The position numbers and the translations under genes were made by a program. The notes beneath the pieces were generated by a model. It was not told the origin of the DNA and searched no databases. It saw nothing but the letters and a program-made list of their open reading frames with translations. A DNA stretch of 64,000 nt, taken from positions 186,001 through 250,000 of the forward strand of contig NZ_AUEZ01000002.1 in the NCBI RefSeq assembly GCF_000426245.1, read 5' to 3'. Shown here one piece after another: positions 45,483 to 54,687 of this stretch; the first letter of the stretch is position 1; each line of letters starts with the position of its first letter. The stretch is from Bradyrhizobium sp. Ai1a-2. GTDB taxonomy: Bacteria > Pseudomonadota > Alphaproteobacteria > Rhizobiales > Xanthobacteraceae.

Positions 45483-46868
45483 CTACACCTCCTGATAGTC
45501 GGCGGGAGCCACGCGAACAAACCCGCCGGCGCGCAGCGATTCTGCCTCAACCACATCCTTGTCGGGAGCCGTCGGTGATTTCAGCGCGGTCTTCCAGTCG
45601 CTCTCGAAGATCTGCGTGAAGTAATCGCAGATGCCCGAATGCGAGAGCCACACGCCGGCCTCGCGATTCTTCGAAACGGCTGAATCCGACCAGTTCTGCG
45701 AGCTGACCAGGACGTTCTGGCCATCGACCAGGATCATCTTGTTATGGCAATGCACGAAGCGCGTGGTGTCGATGTAGCGAATGTTCTTGCCTGCCACGAG
45801 GCCGAACTCCTGTTTCAGCAGCGCGAGATTCTTCTTCTCGGCGTCCAGGTCCTTCTTGCTGAAGACCTTGCCGAGAACGATGCGGATATCCAGGCGGCCG
45901 TTCCGGCCTCGTGCCTCCTTGATCGCCGTCAACAACTCCTGGATATCGGGCTGTTTGCCGCGAATATATTGCTGCTCGATGAGAACAGATTTTTTTGCGA
46001 CCCGAAGCTTGTCGGGTATGACCTGCATGTAATTGTCCGGGCTGAGGACCGGCTGGACGCTGAGCGACTTGGTCAACTTGAAGGTCTTGCTCGGAAACAG
46101 CTTGGTCGGAAGCTTGGTGGGCGCCTTCTCGATCATGAAGGCATTGGCGGCTTCGATGGCTTCCGGCAGCGCCTCCGGCCCGGTCAGCTCCAGATTCATG
46201 TCGCTCTCGAGAATGCCGGTGAAGAATTTCGAAAGCTTCCTCGAACGAATGGCAAGACCGGTATCGCGATTGCCGTGCCGGAAATGGGCGGGATCGCCGC
46301 CGTCCTTGACGTTGAGGGGGATGCTGTTCTCGCTGTAATTGCCGCTCTGCACGATGCACCACTCGCCGTCGATGACGATCACCTTTTCATGGGACGAGCT
46401 GAAATAGTGCACGCGGTGACTGGCGCATGACGGCGCCGGCACGCCATCCACTCCGGAATCGCTCAGTGAATCGAACAGCTCCTGCTCGTCCTTGCTGTCG
46501 ATATCGAGCATGAGTTTGACTTTGACGCCTCGCTTGAGCGCGTCCAGGACGAGCTCCTTGATATATTCCGCGGAGAAATCGTAGATGCCGATCAGAATCG
46601 ACTTTTTCGCATCGTCGAACAGCTTCTTGGTCACCGCGTAGGTCGAATCCGGCGAGCAATAGGTGATGATCTCCTGATCGACATCGACCGCAGGAACCTT
46701 GACCTTTTCGTACTCCTCGAGCCTGCAGTTGCGCGGAACCATCTCCGGCAGGAAAGGCTCGGTCCGGACCGGCTCCACATGAGTTCCGACCGGACGGACG
46801 CTCTCGGGCTCGGCAAGAAACGGTCCCCGATGCTTGAGCATCGATTGGCGCAAAACGAGGCTCGGCAT
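45483..46868 (-). CDS. phospholipase D-like protein with two HKD motifs
   Basis: A 461-residue PLD-superfamily protein without signal peptide or membrane helix. The first HKD is [21 protein letters not shown] (His160, Lys162, Asp167). The second is [20 protein letters not shown] (His375, Lys377, Asp382). Both are complete, so a working phosphodiesterase is expected. The first about 55 residues are unstructured-looking. Members include phospholipases, cardiolipin synthases and nucleases; absence of membrane segments disfavours cardiolipin synthase. It is the last gene of a compact unit with a trypsin-like peptidase and a small protein (24-bp and 27-bp gaps), which suggests the PLD is an effector or a partner of the peptidase. 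Confidence 0.88.
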   Translation of the reverse strand: MPSLVLRQSMLKHRGPFLAEPESVRPVGTHVEPVRTEPFLPEMVPRNCRLEEYEKVKVPAVDVDQEIITYCSPDSTYAVTKKLFDDAKKSILIGIYDFSAEYIKELVLDALKRGVKVKLMLDIDSKDEQELFDSLSDSGVDGVPAPSCASHRVHYFSSSHEKVIVIDGEWCIVQSGNYSENSIPLNVKDGGDPAHFRHGNRDTGLAIRSRKLSKFFTGILESDMNLELTGPEALPEAIEAANAFMIEKAPTKLPTKLFPSKTFKLTKSLSVQPVLSPDNYMQVIPDKLRVAKKSVLIEQQYIRGKQPDIQELLTAIKEARGRNGRLDIRIVLGKVFSKKDLDAEKKNLALLKQEFGLVAGKNIRYIDTTRFVHCHNKMILVDGQNVLVSSQNWSDSAVSKNREAGVWLSHSGICDYFTQIFESDWKTALKSPTAPDKDVVEAESLRAGGFVRVAPADYQEV

Positions 46869-46892
46869 ATCAACCCCCAGTGCTGGCGAGAA

Positions 46893-47138
46893 TCATTCCG
46901 GTTTGAAGGGCTCGCTCTTGATAGCGACGAGCGGCACCTGGACGTCTCCCCGCGCGGTCGCGACGGTGAGCGCCGAAGGCAACGTCACATTGGTTTCGGG
47001 GGCGACGTGAGCGACAACGACCCACCCGCTCCTGCCATGATTCTTCCCCGCTTCCACGCCGATGGCATGGACGCCACATTCCAGGAGCTTGCGGCTGTTC
47101 AGCTCGCGCGCTCTGTTGGCCTGTTCCTCGTTCGCCAT
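46893..47138 (-). CDS. small protein of the peptidase/PLD cassette (81 aa)
   Basis: An 81-residue protein, MANEEQANRARELNSRKLLE then CGVHAIGVEAGKNHGRSGWV, ending IKSEPFKPE. No membrane segment. Its GVHAIGVEAG...WVVVAHV...LPSAL...DVQVPLV pattern looks like the N-terminal domain of the neighbouring peptidase (NIVGIGIAQ...LSVCFYV...IPPVL...TDVQAIG), so it may be a free-standing copy of that domain; this is my reading and weak without alignment. A TTG two codons upstream is an alternative start. Located between the peptidase and PLD genes. Confidence 0.7.
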   Translation of the reverse strand: MANEEQANRARELNSRKLLECGVHAIGVEAGKNHGRSGWVVVAHVAPETNVTLPSALTVATARGDVQVPLVAIKSEPFKPE

Positions 47139-47165
47139 TGTCAACCCGCATGGCCGGTGCGCGCC

Positions 47166-48149
47166 TCATTTCTGCACGAAGCGGAACTTGAGCGCCTTGA
47201 TGACCTCTGCGATCGGATTGAAGATACTCGCAGTGCTGGACCCGGCAAAGTGCAGCCCGACGATCTTTTTACTGCCCTTGTCGACGATGATTGCGCCGGA
47301 ATCTCCGGGCTTCGAGTAATGCGTGCACTTGACCTGGTCCAGGAACCCGATCTTGCCGACACCCGGGTAAGGGAGAATGATCCGGAAATGAACGTCCTGG
47401 ACTTCGCCCTCGGTGTCGCCAGAGGTCCGTCCGCGCGTGACGATCTTCATTCCCCGAACCGGCTTGCTCGTGGCGAATGGGGTGGCCGCCCCTCGTATCG
47501 AAAAATCGATGTTGTCGAGGAAATCCTCATCGATCTCGGCGAGCGCCGCATCGACCCGGTTGAGAAAGTCGTCGCCAGCCTGGAACTTGAGGATATTCGA
47601 CAGCTCTGCGACGACCTGGTCCCTGCCGCTGTTGTCGGATTCTCCGGGAAAGACAATCTTGTCGCCGACCTTTCCCAACCCGCTCTTGGCGAGCACATGG
47701 GAATTGCTCAGCACGTACAGCTTTTTTCCCTTCCTTACGATCGCCCCGAGGGTTCCCGTATCGGTCAAATTTCCGATGCTGTAGCCGCTGAGCAGCGGCG
47801 ATTTCTGCTTGTTGACCTGGGGACGGACCTTTCCGATCGCCTGGACGTCGGTGAATACAGCCTTCCGATCCGCGCTGAGAACCGGCGGGATCAGCTTGTG
47901 GCCCTTCATCCTGCTCCGGGCGAGCTTCTTTTCGACGTAGAAGCAGACACTGAGTTCGCCCGTGTTCTTGTTCTCGGTTATCTTTTGCGCGATACCGATG
48001 CCGACGATGTTCGGGTCTTCGAAGATGGACCGCACGCGCCGAACCTGCGTCGCTGCAACCAGGCCCAGGGATTCGGGCCGGGCAGCCTTCTCGCCGGTGA
48101 CCAGTTCGAGCGCATCGAGCAGCTCTTTCGGAGTATCGCTCTTTGCCAT
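47166..48149 (-). CDS. trypsin-like serine peptidase
   Basis: A 327-residue cytoplasmic protein: no signal peptide from ATG 48149, which has GGGAGGG 6 nt upstream. A chymotrypsin-fold triad is visible: His151 in YVLSNSHVLA, Asp200 in LNRVDAALAE and Ser284 in YSKPGDSGAIIVD. An N-terminal domain (about 45-110, EDPNIVGIGIAQKITENKNT and following) precedes the peptidase, recalling Nal1-like bacterial peptidases. First gene of the cassette, divergent from uvrD. Lack of export signal argues for an intracellular target, possibly the PLD protein itself. I do not recognise a named system with this gene set. Confidence 0.82.
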   Translation of the reverse strand: MAKSDTPKELLDALELVTGEKAARPESLGLVAATQVRRVRSIFEDPNIVGIGIAQKITENKNTGELSVCFYVEKKLARSRMKGHKLIPPVLSADRKAVFTDVQAIGKVRPQVNKQKSPLLSGYSIGNLTDTGTLGAIVRKGKKLYVLSNSHVLAKSGLGKVGDKIVFPGESDNSGRDQVVAELSNILKFQAGDDFLNRVDAALAEIDEDFLDNIDFSIRGAATPFATSKPVRGMKIVTRGRTSGDTEGEVQDVHFRIILPYPGVGKIGFLDQVKCTHYSKPGDSGAIIVDKGSKKIVGLHFAGSSTASIFNPIAEVIKALKFRFVQK

Positions 48150-48359
48150 CCCGCCCTCCCAGAGAAACGGCTCTCCTCGCAAACAATTTAGAGTTGAACA
48201 TCGCCTCTTGGCAAGGCCGCCCGATCGGAAAGCTCGTGAATCAACGCTGGCACGCCCGGGCTCACGGCACGCCGAAACGGCCTTTTATTGGTCATGCCGC
48301 TCTCGTAAATCGGCGGCGTAAGTGCCATCTTATCAGGCTGAGAATCAAGGACTTCGTTA

Positions 48360-50927
48360 TTGACTGATCTGCGCAAGCCCCTGCCACACGCCCCTGCTCC
48401 GGCGGCCTCGCCAGTGCCCGGCGGCATCGCCGCGCGCGCCCGCGCTGCCGCTGGCCCGCAATATCTCGCAGGGCTCAATCCCGAGCAGCGCGAGGCGGTG
48501 GAGACGCTGGATGGCCCGGTGCTGGTTCTTGCCGGCGCCGGCACCGGCAAGACGCGGGTGCTCACCACCCGTATCGCTCACATCCTGAGCCAGGGCCGCG
48601 CGCGGCCGCACGAGATCCTGTCGGTGACCTTCACCAACAAGGCGGCGCGCGAGATGAAGCTGCGGCTTGGCCAGATGCTGGGCCAGGCGGTCGAGGGCAT
48701 GCCGTGGCTCGGCACCTTCCACTCGATCGCCGGCCGCATCCTGCGCATCCATGCCGAGCTGGTGCAGCTCAAATCCAATTTCACCGTGCTCGACGTCGAC
48801 GATCAGGTGCGGCTGTTGAAGCAACTGCTGCAGGCGGAGAACATCGATGACAAGCGCTGGCCGGCGCGGATGCTGGCCGGGCTGATCGACACCTGGAAGA
48901 ACCGCGGCCTGACGCCGTCGCAGGTGCCGGCCGGCGAAGCGGCGAGCTTTGCCAACGGCAAGGGCGGCAAGCTCTATGCGAGCTATCAGGAACGGCTGAA
49001 GATCCTCAACGCCGCCGATTTCGGCGATCTCCTGCTCGAGAACATCCGCCTGTTCCGCGAGAACCCTGACGTGCTCAGGCAATACCAGAACCGCTTCAAG
49101 TTCATCCTGGTCGACGAATATCAGGATACGAACGTCGCGCAGTATCTCTGGCTGCGGCTGCTGTCGCAGGCGCCGTCGCCCAAGTCGGCGCCTCTCTCCA
49201 CCGTCATTCCGGGGCGCATCGAAGATGCGGACCCGGAATCTGGAAATGAAGAGGACTCATCTCGAGAGTCCGTGTCTGCGCTTTCAGCGCATCCCGGAAT
49301 GACGGATGTCCCCTCTCCTGCACCCACTTCCCCACCCAAGAACATCTGCTGCGTTGGTGACGACGACCAGTCGATCTACGGCTGGCGCGGTGCCGAGGTC
49401 GACAACATCCTGCGCTTCGAGCACGATTTTCCCGGCGCGAAAGTCATTCGCCTCGAGCGCAACTATCGCTCGACCGGTCATATCCTCGCCGCCGCCTCGC
49501 ATCTGATCGCGCACAATGAAGGCCGGCTCGGCAAGACCTTGCGCACCGAGGACGAGGACGGCGAGAAGGTCACTGTCACCGGTTCCTGGGATTCGGAAGA
49601 GGAAGCGCGCGGGATCGGCGAGGAAATCGAGGACCTGCAGCGCGCCGGCGAGAACTTGAACGAGATCGCGATCCTGGTGCGCGCCTCGTTCCAGATGCGC
49701 GAGTTCGAAGACCGCTTCGTGACGCTCGGCCTGCCCTATCGCGTGATCGGCGGCCCGCGCTTCTATGAGCGCGCCGAAATCCGCGACGCGCTGGCCTACC
49801 TGCGCACGATCAATTCGCCGGCCGACGATCTCGCGTTCGAGCGCATCATCAATGTGCCGAAGCGCGGGCTCGGCGATGCCACCGTGCAGCTGTTGCACGA
49901 CCACGCCCGCAAGCGCCGCATTCCCCTGTTCGAGGCGGCGCGCGCGGTGGCAGAGACTGACGAGTTGAAGCCGAAGGCGCGCGGGAGCTTACGCGATCTC
50001 GTGAAGCAATTCGACCGCTGGCGGGCACAGAGCGAGGTGACCGCGCACACCGAATTGGCCGAGATCGTGCTCGACGAGAGCGGCTACACCGAGATGTGGC
50101 AGAAGGACCGCTCGGCGGACGCCGCCGGCAGGCTCGACAACCTCAAAGAGCTCATTCGCTCGATGGAGGAGTTCGAGAACCTGCAAGGCTTCCTCGAGCA
50201 CATCTCGCTGGTGATGGACCGCGACGGCGAAGCCGGCGACGAAGCGGTGTCGCTGATGACCCTGCATTCCGCCAAGGGGCTGGAGTTCGACAACGTCTTC
50301 CTGCCCGGCTGGGAGGAAGGCCTTTTTCCAAGCCAGCGCACGCTCGACGAGCAGGGCCGTGCGGGACTGGAGGAAGAGCGCCGTCTCGCCCATGTCGGGC
50401 TGACCCGCGCTCGGCGCCGTGCGAAGATCTATTTCGCCACCAACCGCCGGATCCACGGCACCTGGTCGACCACGATCCCCTCGCGTTTCCTCGACGAATT
50501 GCCGGCGCATAATGTCGAGATCACGGAATCCAAGGGTGGCTCCGGCTGGGGCGGCGCCGGCGGCTACGGCCCCTCGCGCTTCGACAATGTCGAAGCCTTC
50601 GGCTCGAGCTACTCGACACCCGGCTGGCAGCGCGCCCAGGCCAACCGCGCCCGCAACCAGAACCGCGGCGGCTCACGTGGCGGATTCGACGAGGAGCAAT
50701 CGCCCTTCGGCGGTTTCGGCCGCAACAAACGCGGCCCGATGGTGATCGAGGGCGAACTGGTGGCGAAATCCACCGGGACCGTTTCGGAATTCGCGCTCGA
50801 TGACCGCGTGTTCCACCAGAAATTCGGCTACGGCCATGTGGTGAAGATCGACGGCAACAAGCTCACCATCGCCTTCGAGAAGGCCGGTGAGAAAAAGGTG
50901 GTCGATAGTTTCGTGGAGCGGGCCTAG
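48360..50927 (+). CDS. uvrD: UvrD/Rep/PcrA-type DNA helicase II
   Basis: An 855-residue superfamily 1A helicase for nucleotide excision and mismatch repair. The TTG start at 48360 has AAGGA upstream. Motifs in order: Q-motif LNPEQREAVETLDGPVLVLA, Walker A AGAGTGKTR, FTNKAAREMK, Walker B FILVDEYQDTN, motif III GDDDQSIYGWRGA, motif IV ERNYRST, MTLHSAKGLEFDNVF and VGLTRARRRAKIYFA. The C-terminal tail ends in a Tudor-like DRVFHQKFGYGHVVKIDGNK. Between Walker B and motif III about 35 extra residues are encoded by a palindromic repeat inserted in frame (49201-49305). Such an insert lies in a loop of domain 1A and need not destroy activity. Confidence 0.95.
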   Translation: MTDLRKPLPHAPAPAASPVPGGIAARARAAAGPQYLAGLNPEQREAVETLDGPVLVLAGAGTGKTRVLTTRIAHILSQGRARPHEILSVTFTNKAAREMKLRLGQMLGQAVEGMPWLGTFHSIAGRILRIHAELVQLKSNFTVLDVDDQVRLLKQLLQAENIDDKRWPARMLAGLIDTWKNRGLTPSQVPAGEAASFANGKGGKLYASYQERLKILNAADFGDLLLENIRLFRENPDVLRQYQNRFKFILVDEYQDTNVAQYLWLRLLSQAPSPKSAPLSTVIPGRIEDADPESGNEEDSSRESVSALSAHPGMTDVPSPAPTSPPKNICCVGDDDQSIYGWRGAEVDNILRFEHDFPGAKVIRLERNYRSTGHILAAASHLIAHNEGRLGKTLRTEDEDGEKVTVTGSWDSEEEARGIGEEIEDLQRAGENLNEIAILVRASFQMREFEDRFVTLGLPYRVIGGPRFYERAEIRDALAYLRTINSPADDLAFERIINVPKRGLGDATVQLLHDHARKRRIPLFEAARAVAETDELKPKARGSLRDLVKQFDRWRAQSEVTAHTELAEIVLDESGYTEMWQKDRSADAAGRLDNLKELIRSMEEFENLQGFLEHISLVMDRDGEAGDEAVSLMTLHSAKGLEFDNVFLPGWEEGLFPSQRTLDEQGRAGLEEERRLAHVGLTRARRRAKIYFATNRRIHGTWSTTIPSRFLDELPAHNVEITESKGGSGWGGAGGYGPSRFDNVEAFGSSYSTPGWQRAQANRARNQNRGGSRGGFDEEQSPFGGFGRNKRGPMVIEGELVAKSTGTVSEFALDDRVFHQKFGYGHVVKIDGNKLTIAFEKAGEKKVVDSFVERA
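49201..49305. repeat. palindromic repeat inserted in frame inside uvrD
   Basis: Perfect 13-bp terminal inverted arms CCGTCATTCCGGG (49201-49213) and CCCGGAATGACGG (49293-49305) bound a 105-bp element, exactly 35 codons. Internal CGGACCCGGAATCT resembles intergenic Bradyrhizobium repeats of the CGTCATTCCGGG type; a related intergenic element in this window begins GTCATTGCGAGCG (62411). It is read through as part of the helicase without stop codons. Confidence 0.85.
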
Positions 50928-51035
50928 CGGATTGCGGAACGCGCCGGGCGTTCCTATGTAGGGCCGGCCCTCCTCCCTGCGCGGCCGAGCGCTGCGTCAT
51001 CTCTTGCCACACTTCCAGATCACTCACCGTCAGCC

Positions 51036-51955
<920 letters not shown>

Positions 51956-51959
<4 letters not shown>

Positions 51960-52717
51960 ATTATCGGGCGATCCGCGCAATCTATTTGTTCGAAATGGCG
52001 CGCACCTGGCGCACGCTGTTGCAGAGCATCGTCTCGCCGGTGGTGTCGACCTCGCTCTATTTCGTGGTGTTCGGCGCAGCGATCGGCTCGCGCATCACGG
52101 AGGTCGAGGGCGTCAGCTACGGCACCTTCATTGTGCCTGGTCTCGTGATGCTGTCGGTGCTGACGCAGAGCATCGCCAACGCATCCTTCGGCATCTATTT
52201 CCCGAAATTCGTCGGCACGATCTACGAAATCCTCTCCGCGCCAATCTCCTATTTCGAGATCATCGTCGGCTATGTCGGGGCGGCCGCGACCAAATCGATC
52301 ATCCTGGGGCTCATCATCCTGGCAACGGCCGGCTTGTTCGTGCCGCTGCACATCAATCACCCGATCTGGATGCTCACCTTCCTGGTGCTGACCGCCGTCA
52401 CCTTCAGCCTGTTCGGCTTCATCATCGGCATCTGGGCCGATGGCTTCGAGAAGCTGCAGATGATTCCGATGCTGGTGGTGACGCCGCTGACGTTCCTGGG
52501 CGGCAGCTTCTATTCCGTGAACATGCTGCCCCCGGCCTGGCACACCATCGCCCTGCTCAACCCGGTGGTCTACCTGATCTCGGGCTTCCGCTGGAGTTTC
52601 TCCGAGATCGCCGACGTCAGCGTCGGCTTGAGCCTCGGCATGACGCTAGGCTTCCTCACCATCTGCATGGCGACCGTCTGGTGGATCTTCCGGACAGGCT
52701 ACCGGCTCAAGAACTGA
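51956..52717 (+). CDS. ABC-2-type exporter permease
   Basis: A 253-residue membrane protein with six helices starting [20 protein letters not shown]. The ABC-2 signature near the end is present as [20 protein letters not shown] followed by [18 protein letters not shown]. It is translationally coupled (ATGA) to the ATPase. The substrate is unknown. Confidence 0.92.
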
Positions 52718-52741
52718 TCGCCGCGAGCCCGCAGCCCGTGA

Positions 52742-53074
52742 TCAGCGATAGCAGCGGAAATGACCCGAGCGGGTGTAGTAGCCGCGGCAGCGATGGCCAC
52801 GGTGCCAGCCCCGATTGGGAATGCCGAGCACGCCATTGACCGCACCCACGGCGCCGCCGACGCCGGCGCCGATGGCACCACCAACCGCACCGCCCACCGG
52901 ACCGGCGACCCGATTGCCCTCGTAGGCCCCCTGCTGGGCGCCGCGAACGATGCCCTGGGCATGTCCCAGATGAGGCATCGCAAGCAATGCGAGGATGATG
53001 GCGGCAGCCACAAACAAAAGCCGCGCCGGCGTCACATCAGGCAGCGCCAGCGTCTTGATCTTGGTCTTCTTCAT
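52742..53074 (-). CDS. glycine-rich exported small protein (110 aa)
   Basis: From ATG 53074: MKKTKIKTLALPDVTPARLL then FVAAAIILALLAMPHLGHAQ, a long signal peptide with predicted cleavage after HAQ. The mature part is a Gly/Ala zipper-like run (VAGPVGGAVGGAIGAGVGGA) followed by a Trp/Arg/His/Cys-rich tail ending GHFRCYR. Such Gly-zipper proteins are found in the alphaproteobacterial envelope, with unknown function. Divergent from the L,D-transpeptidase gene across 261 bp. Confidence 0.75.
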   Translation of the reverse strand: MKKTKIKTLALPDVTPARLLFVAAAIILALLAMPHLGHAQGIVRGAQQGAYEGNRVAGPVGGAVGGAIGAGVGGAVGAVNGVLGIPNRGWHRGHRCRGYYTRSGHFRCYR

Positions 53075-53335
53075 CACAATTCCCAAAAATGCACGGCAAA
53101 TTGCACCGTCAGGCGGGAGTGTGAAACGCCCTTGCGGCCAAATGGTTGCGCGTCTGTGACGAATTCGAGTCGTCGCTCACAACTCGCGAAAAAGTCAGCA
53201 GGCCGGCCTGCATCGCTCGCTATATTGACGACGCATAGCCGGGCTACTGGAACCCAAGCCGGATTCAGGGCATATTGGTTGCCGGGGACGGAGAACCGCG
53301 GCGCTGCAAACTCAGGCCTGGAGGGCCAAAGTAAG

Positions 53336-54124
53336 ATGCGTACGTTCCTCGTTGCTTTCACCGCCCTGACGCTAGCGTTCGCTGGCGCCGCACAGGCCAA
53401 AGTCGCCATCACCGTCGACAAGGACAACCAGCAGATGACCGTCGCGGTCGACGGCGTCGAGCGGTATCACTGGCCGGTCTCGACCGGCATCCCCTCCTAT
53501 GAGACGCCGAGCGGCAGCTTCCGCACCTTCCGTATGGAGGAAGACCACTACTCCAAGGAATTCGACGACGCGCCGATGCCGCATTCGATCTTCTTCACCA
53601 AGATCGGGCATGCGATCCATGGCACCGACTCAGTCAATCGCCTCGGCAGCCCCGCTTCCCATGGCTGCGTGCGATTGTCGCGCGAACATGCGGCCACGCT
53701 TTACGCGCTGGTGCAGGATCAAGGCGTGCTCAACACCACCGTGACGCTGACCGGCTCCTCGCAGGTGGCGCTCGCGCGCAATCCGAGGCGCGGCAACACC
53801 GCAGTCGCCCGCCGCGCGCCGCAGCAGTACGACCAGCAATATGACGCTGCCACCGCAGGCGATCCTGTGATGCTCACGCCGCAACAGCAGCAGCAATTGC
53901 CGCAAGCCCGCGCCGACGACGGCTACATCTATCCGGCCGACGGCAGTTCCACCGCGCAGATGTATCCGGCGCCTCGCAGCCGCCGCGTCTACGATACGCA
54001 GACCTACTATCGGCAACCACAACAGCCGCAGCAGCCGCAACAATATTCCGACCGCTACGTGCCAGCGCCGCAGGGCTATTACTACCAGCAACGCCAGCGC
54101 GGGTTCTTCACGTCGCAATATTGA
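53336..54124 (+). CDS. L,D-transpeptidase (YkuD domain)
   Basis: Periplasmic enzyme that makes 3-3 peptidoglycan crosslinks or attaches proteins to peptidoglycan. The 262-residue protein starts MRTFLVAFTALTLAFAGAAQ, a signal peptide cut after AQA. The YkuD active site reads HAIHGTDSVNRLGSPASHGC, giving His95, Ser108, His109 and the nucleophile Cys111, then VRLS. The last about 110 residues are Gln/Tyr/Pro-rich and low-complexity (PQQPQQPQQYSDRY), perhaps a wall-interacting tail. The frame is open far upstream, but GGAGGG and the signal peptide fix the start. Confidence 0.93.
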   Translation: MRTFLVAFTALTLAFAGAAQAKVAITVDKDNQQMTVAVDGVERYHWPVSTGIPSYETPSGSFRTFRMEEDHYSKEFDDAPMPHSIFFTKIGHAIHGTDSVNRLGSPASHGCVRLSREHAATLYALVQDQGVLNTTVTLTGSSQVALARNPRRGNTAVARRAPQQYDQQYDAATAGDPVMLTPQQQQQLPQARADDGYIYPADGSSTAQMYPAPRSRRVYDTQTYYRQPQQPQQPQQYSDRYVPAPQGYYYQQRQRGFFTSQY

Positions 54125-54145
54125 CGAGCGCAGAGTCGGTCGACA

Positions 54146-54242
54146 TCTAGAGCGGGCGGCTTCTCCATCCCGCTCTAGACACTGGATTGACGCGTTTTCT
54201 TCACGCGAACCGGCATCTACATCGCTCGAAAACACTCTGGTT
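54146..54242. repeat. compound hairpin repeat after the L,D-transpeptidase gene
   Basis: A perfect 11-bp hairpin TCTAGAGCGGG (54146-54156)/CCCGCTCTAGA (54169-54179) is followed by a second module, GCGTTTTCTTCACGCGAACC ... GAAAACACTCTGG. The arrangement, a hairpin then a semi-conserved module, resembles the elements at 4068 and 19536 but the second module differs. The remaining about 170 bp to the acyl carrier protein hold nothing else I can name. Confidence 0.65.
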
Positions 54243-54416
54243 TTTGCCTGCGCACGATCTTTGCGCAAACTCCTGCCATTCCCTCAATGTCCGCTCGACG
54301 CCAGCGCCATCCTGCACGCCGGATCGTGCATGATCGTCATCAACACGCCTGCGTGAGCCTAAATTGACAATGCCCGCTGTGTCCGTATTGTGTCTGATCG
54401 TTTCTCTGGATTTCCC

Positions 54417-54671
54417 ATGACACAGGAAGAAATAGCCGGTTTTTGCGTCGCTTCGCTCGCGAAAGTGCTGCGGGTCGCCAAGGACCGGATCAAGACCGAT
54501 ACGAAATTCAACCGACTCGGGCTCGATTCGGCGATGGTTGTCTATGTCATGATGGAACTTGAGGAGAAGCTCGACCTCGAGCTTTCGACTGACGACTTCT
54601 ACGACTATCCCACGGTCGACGCGCTGTCGCGTTACCTCGCTGAAAAGCTTGCGGCCCGCTCCGCTGCCTGA
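54417..54671 (+). CDS. stand-alone acyl carrier protein
   Basis: An 84-residue ACP starting MTQEEIAGFCVASLAKVLRV. A GTG nine codons earlier is an alternative start. The phosphopantetheine attachment serine is Ser38 in FNRLGLDSAMVVYVMMELEE; the GLDS motif is intact and helix II follows. It lies 16 bp before the fatty acyl-AMP ligase and is presumably the acceptor of the activated acyl group. It is not the fatty-acid-synthase AcpP, being more divergent and away from fab genes. The small size and partner recall DltC of the D-alanylation pathway. Confidence 0.9.
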   Translation: MTQEEIAGFCVASLAKVLRVAKDRIKTDTKFNRLGLDSAMVVYVMMELEEKLDLELSTDDFYDYPTVDALSRYLAEKLAARSAA

Positions 54672-54687
54672 TCCCTATCGTCGCCGG

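Noticed and set aside
45483..46868. PLD-like gene as cardiolipin synthase
   Set aside because: No N-terminal membrane helices, and the gene context is a soluble peptidase cassette.
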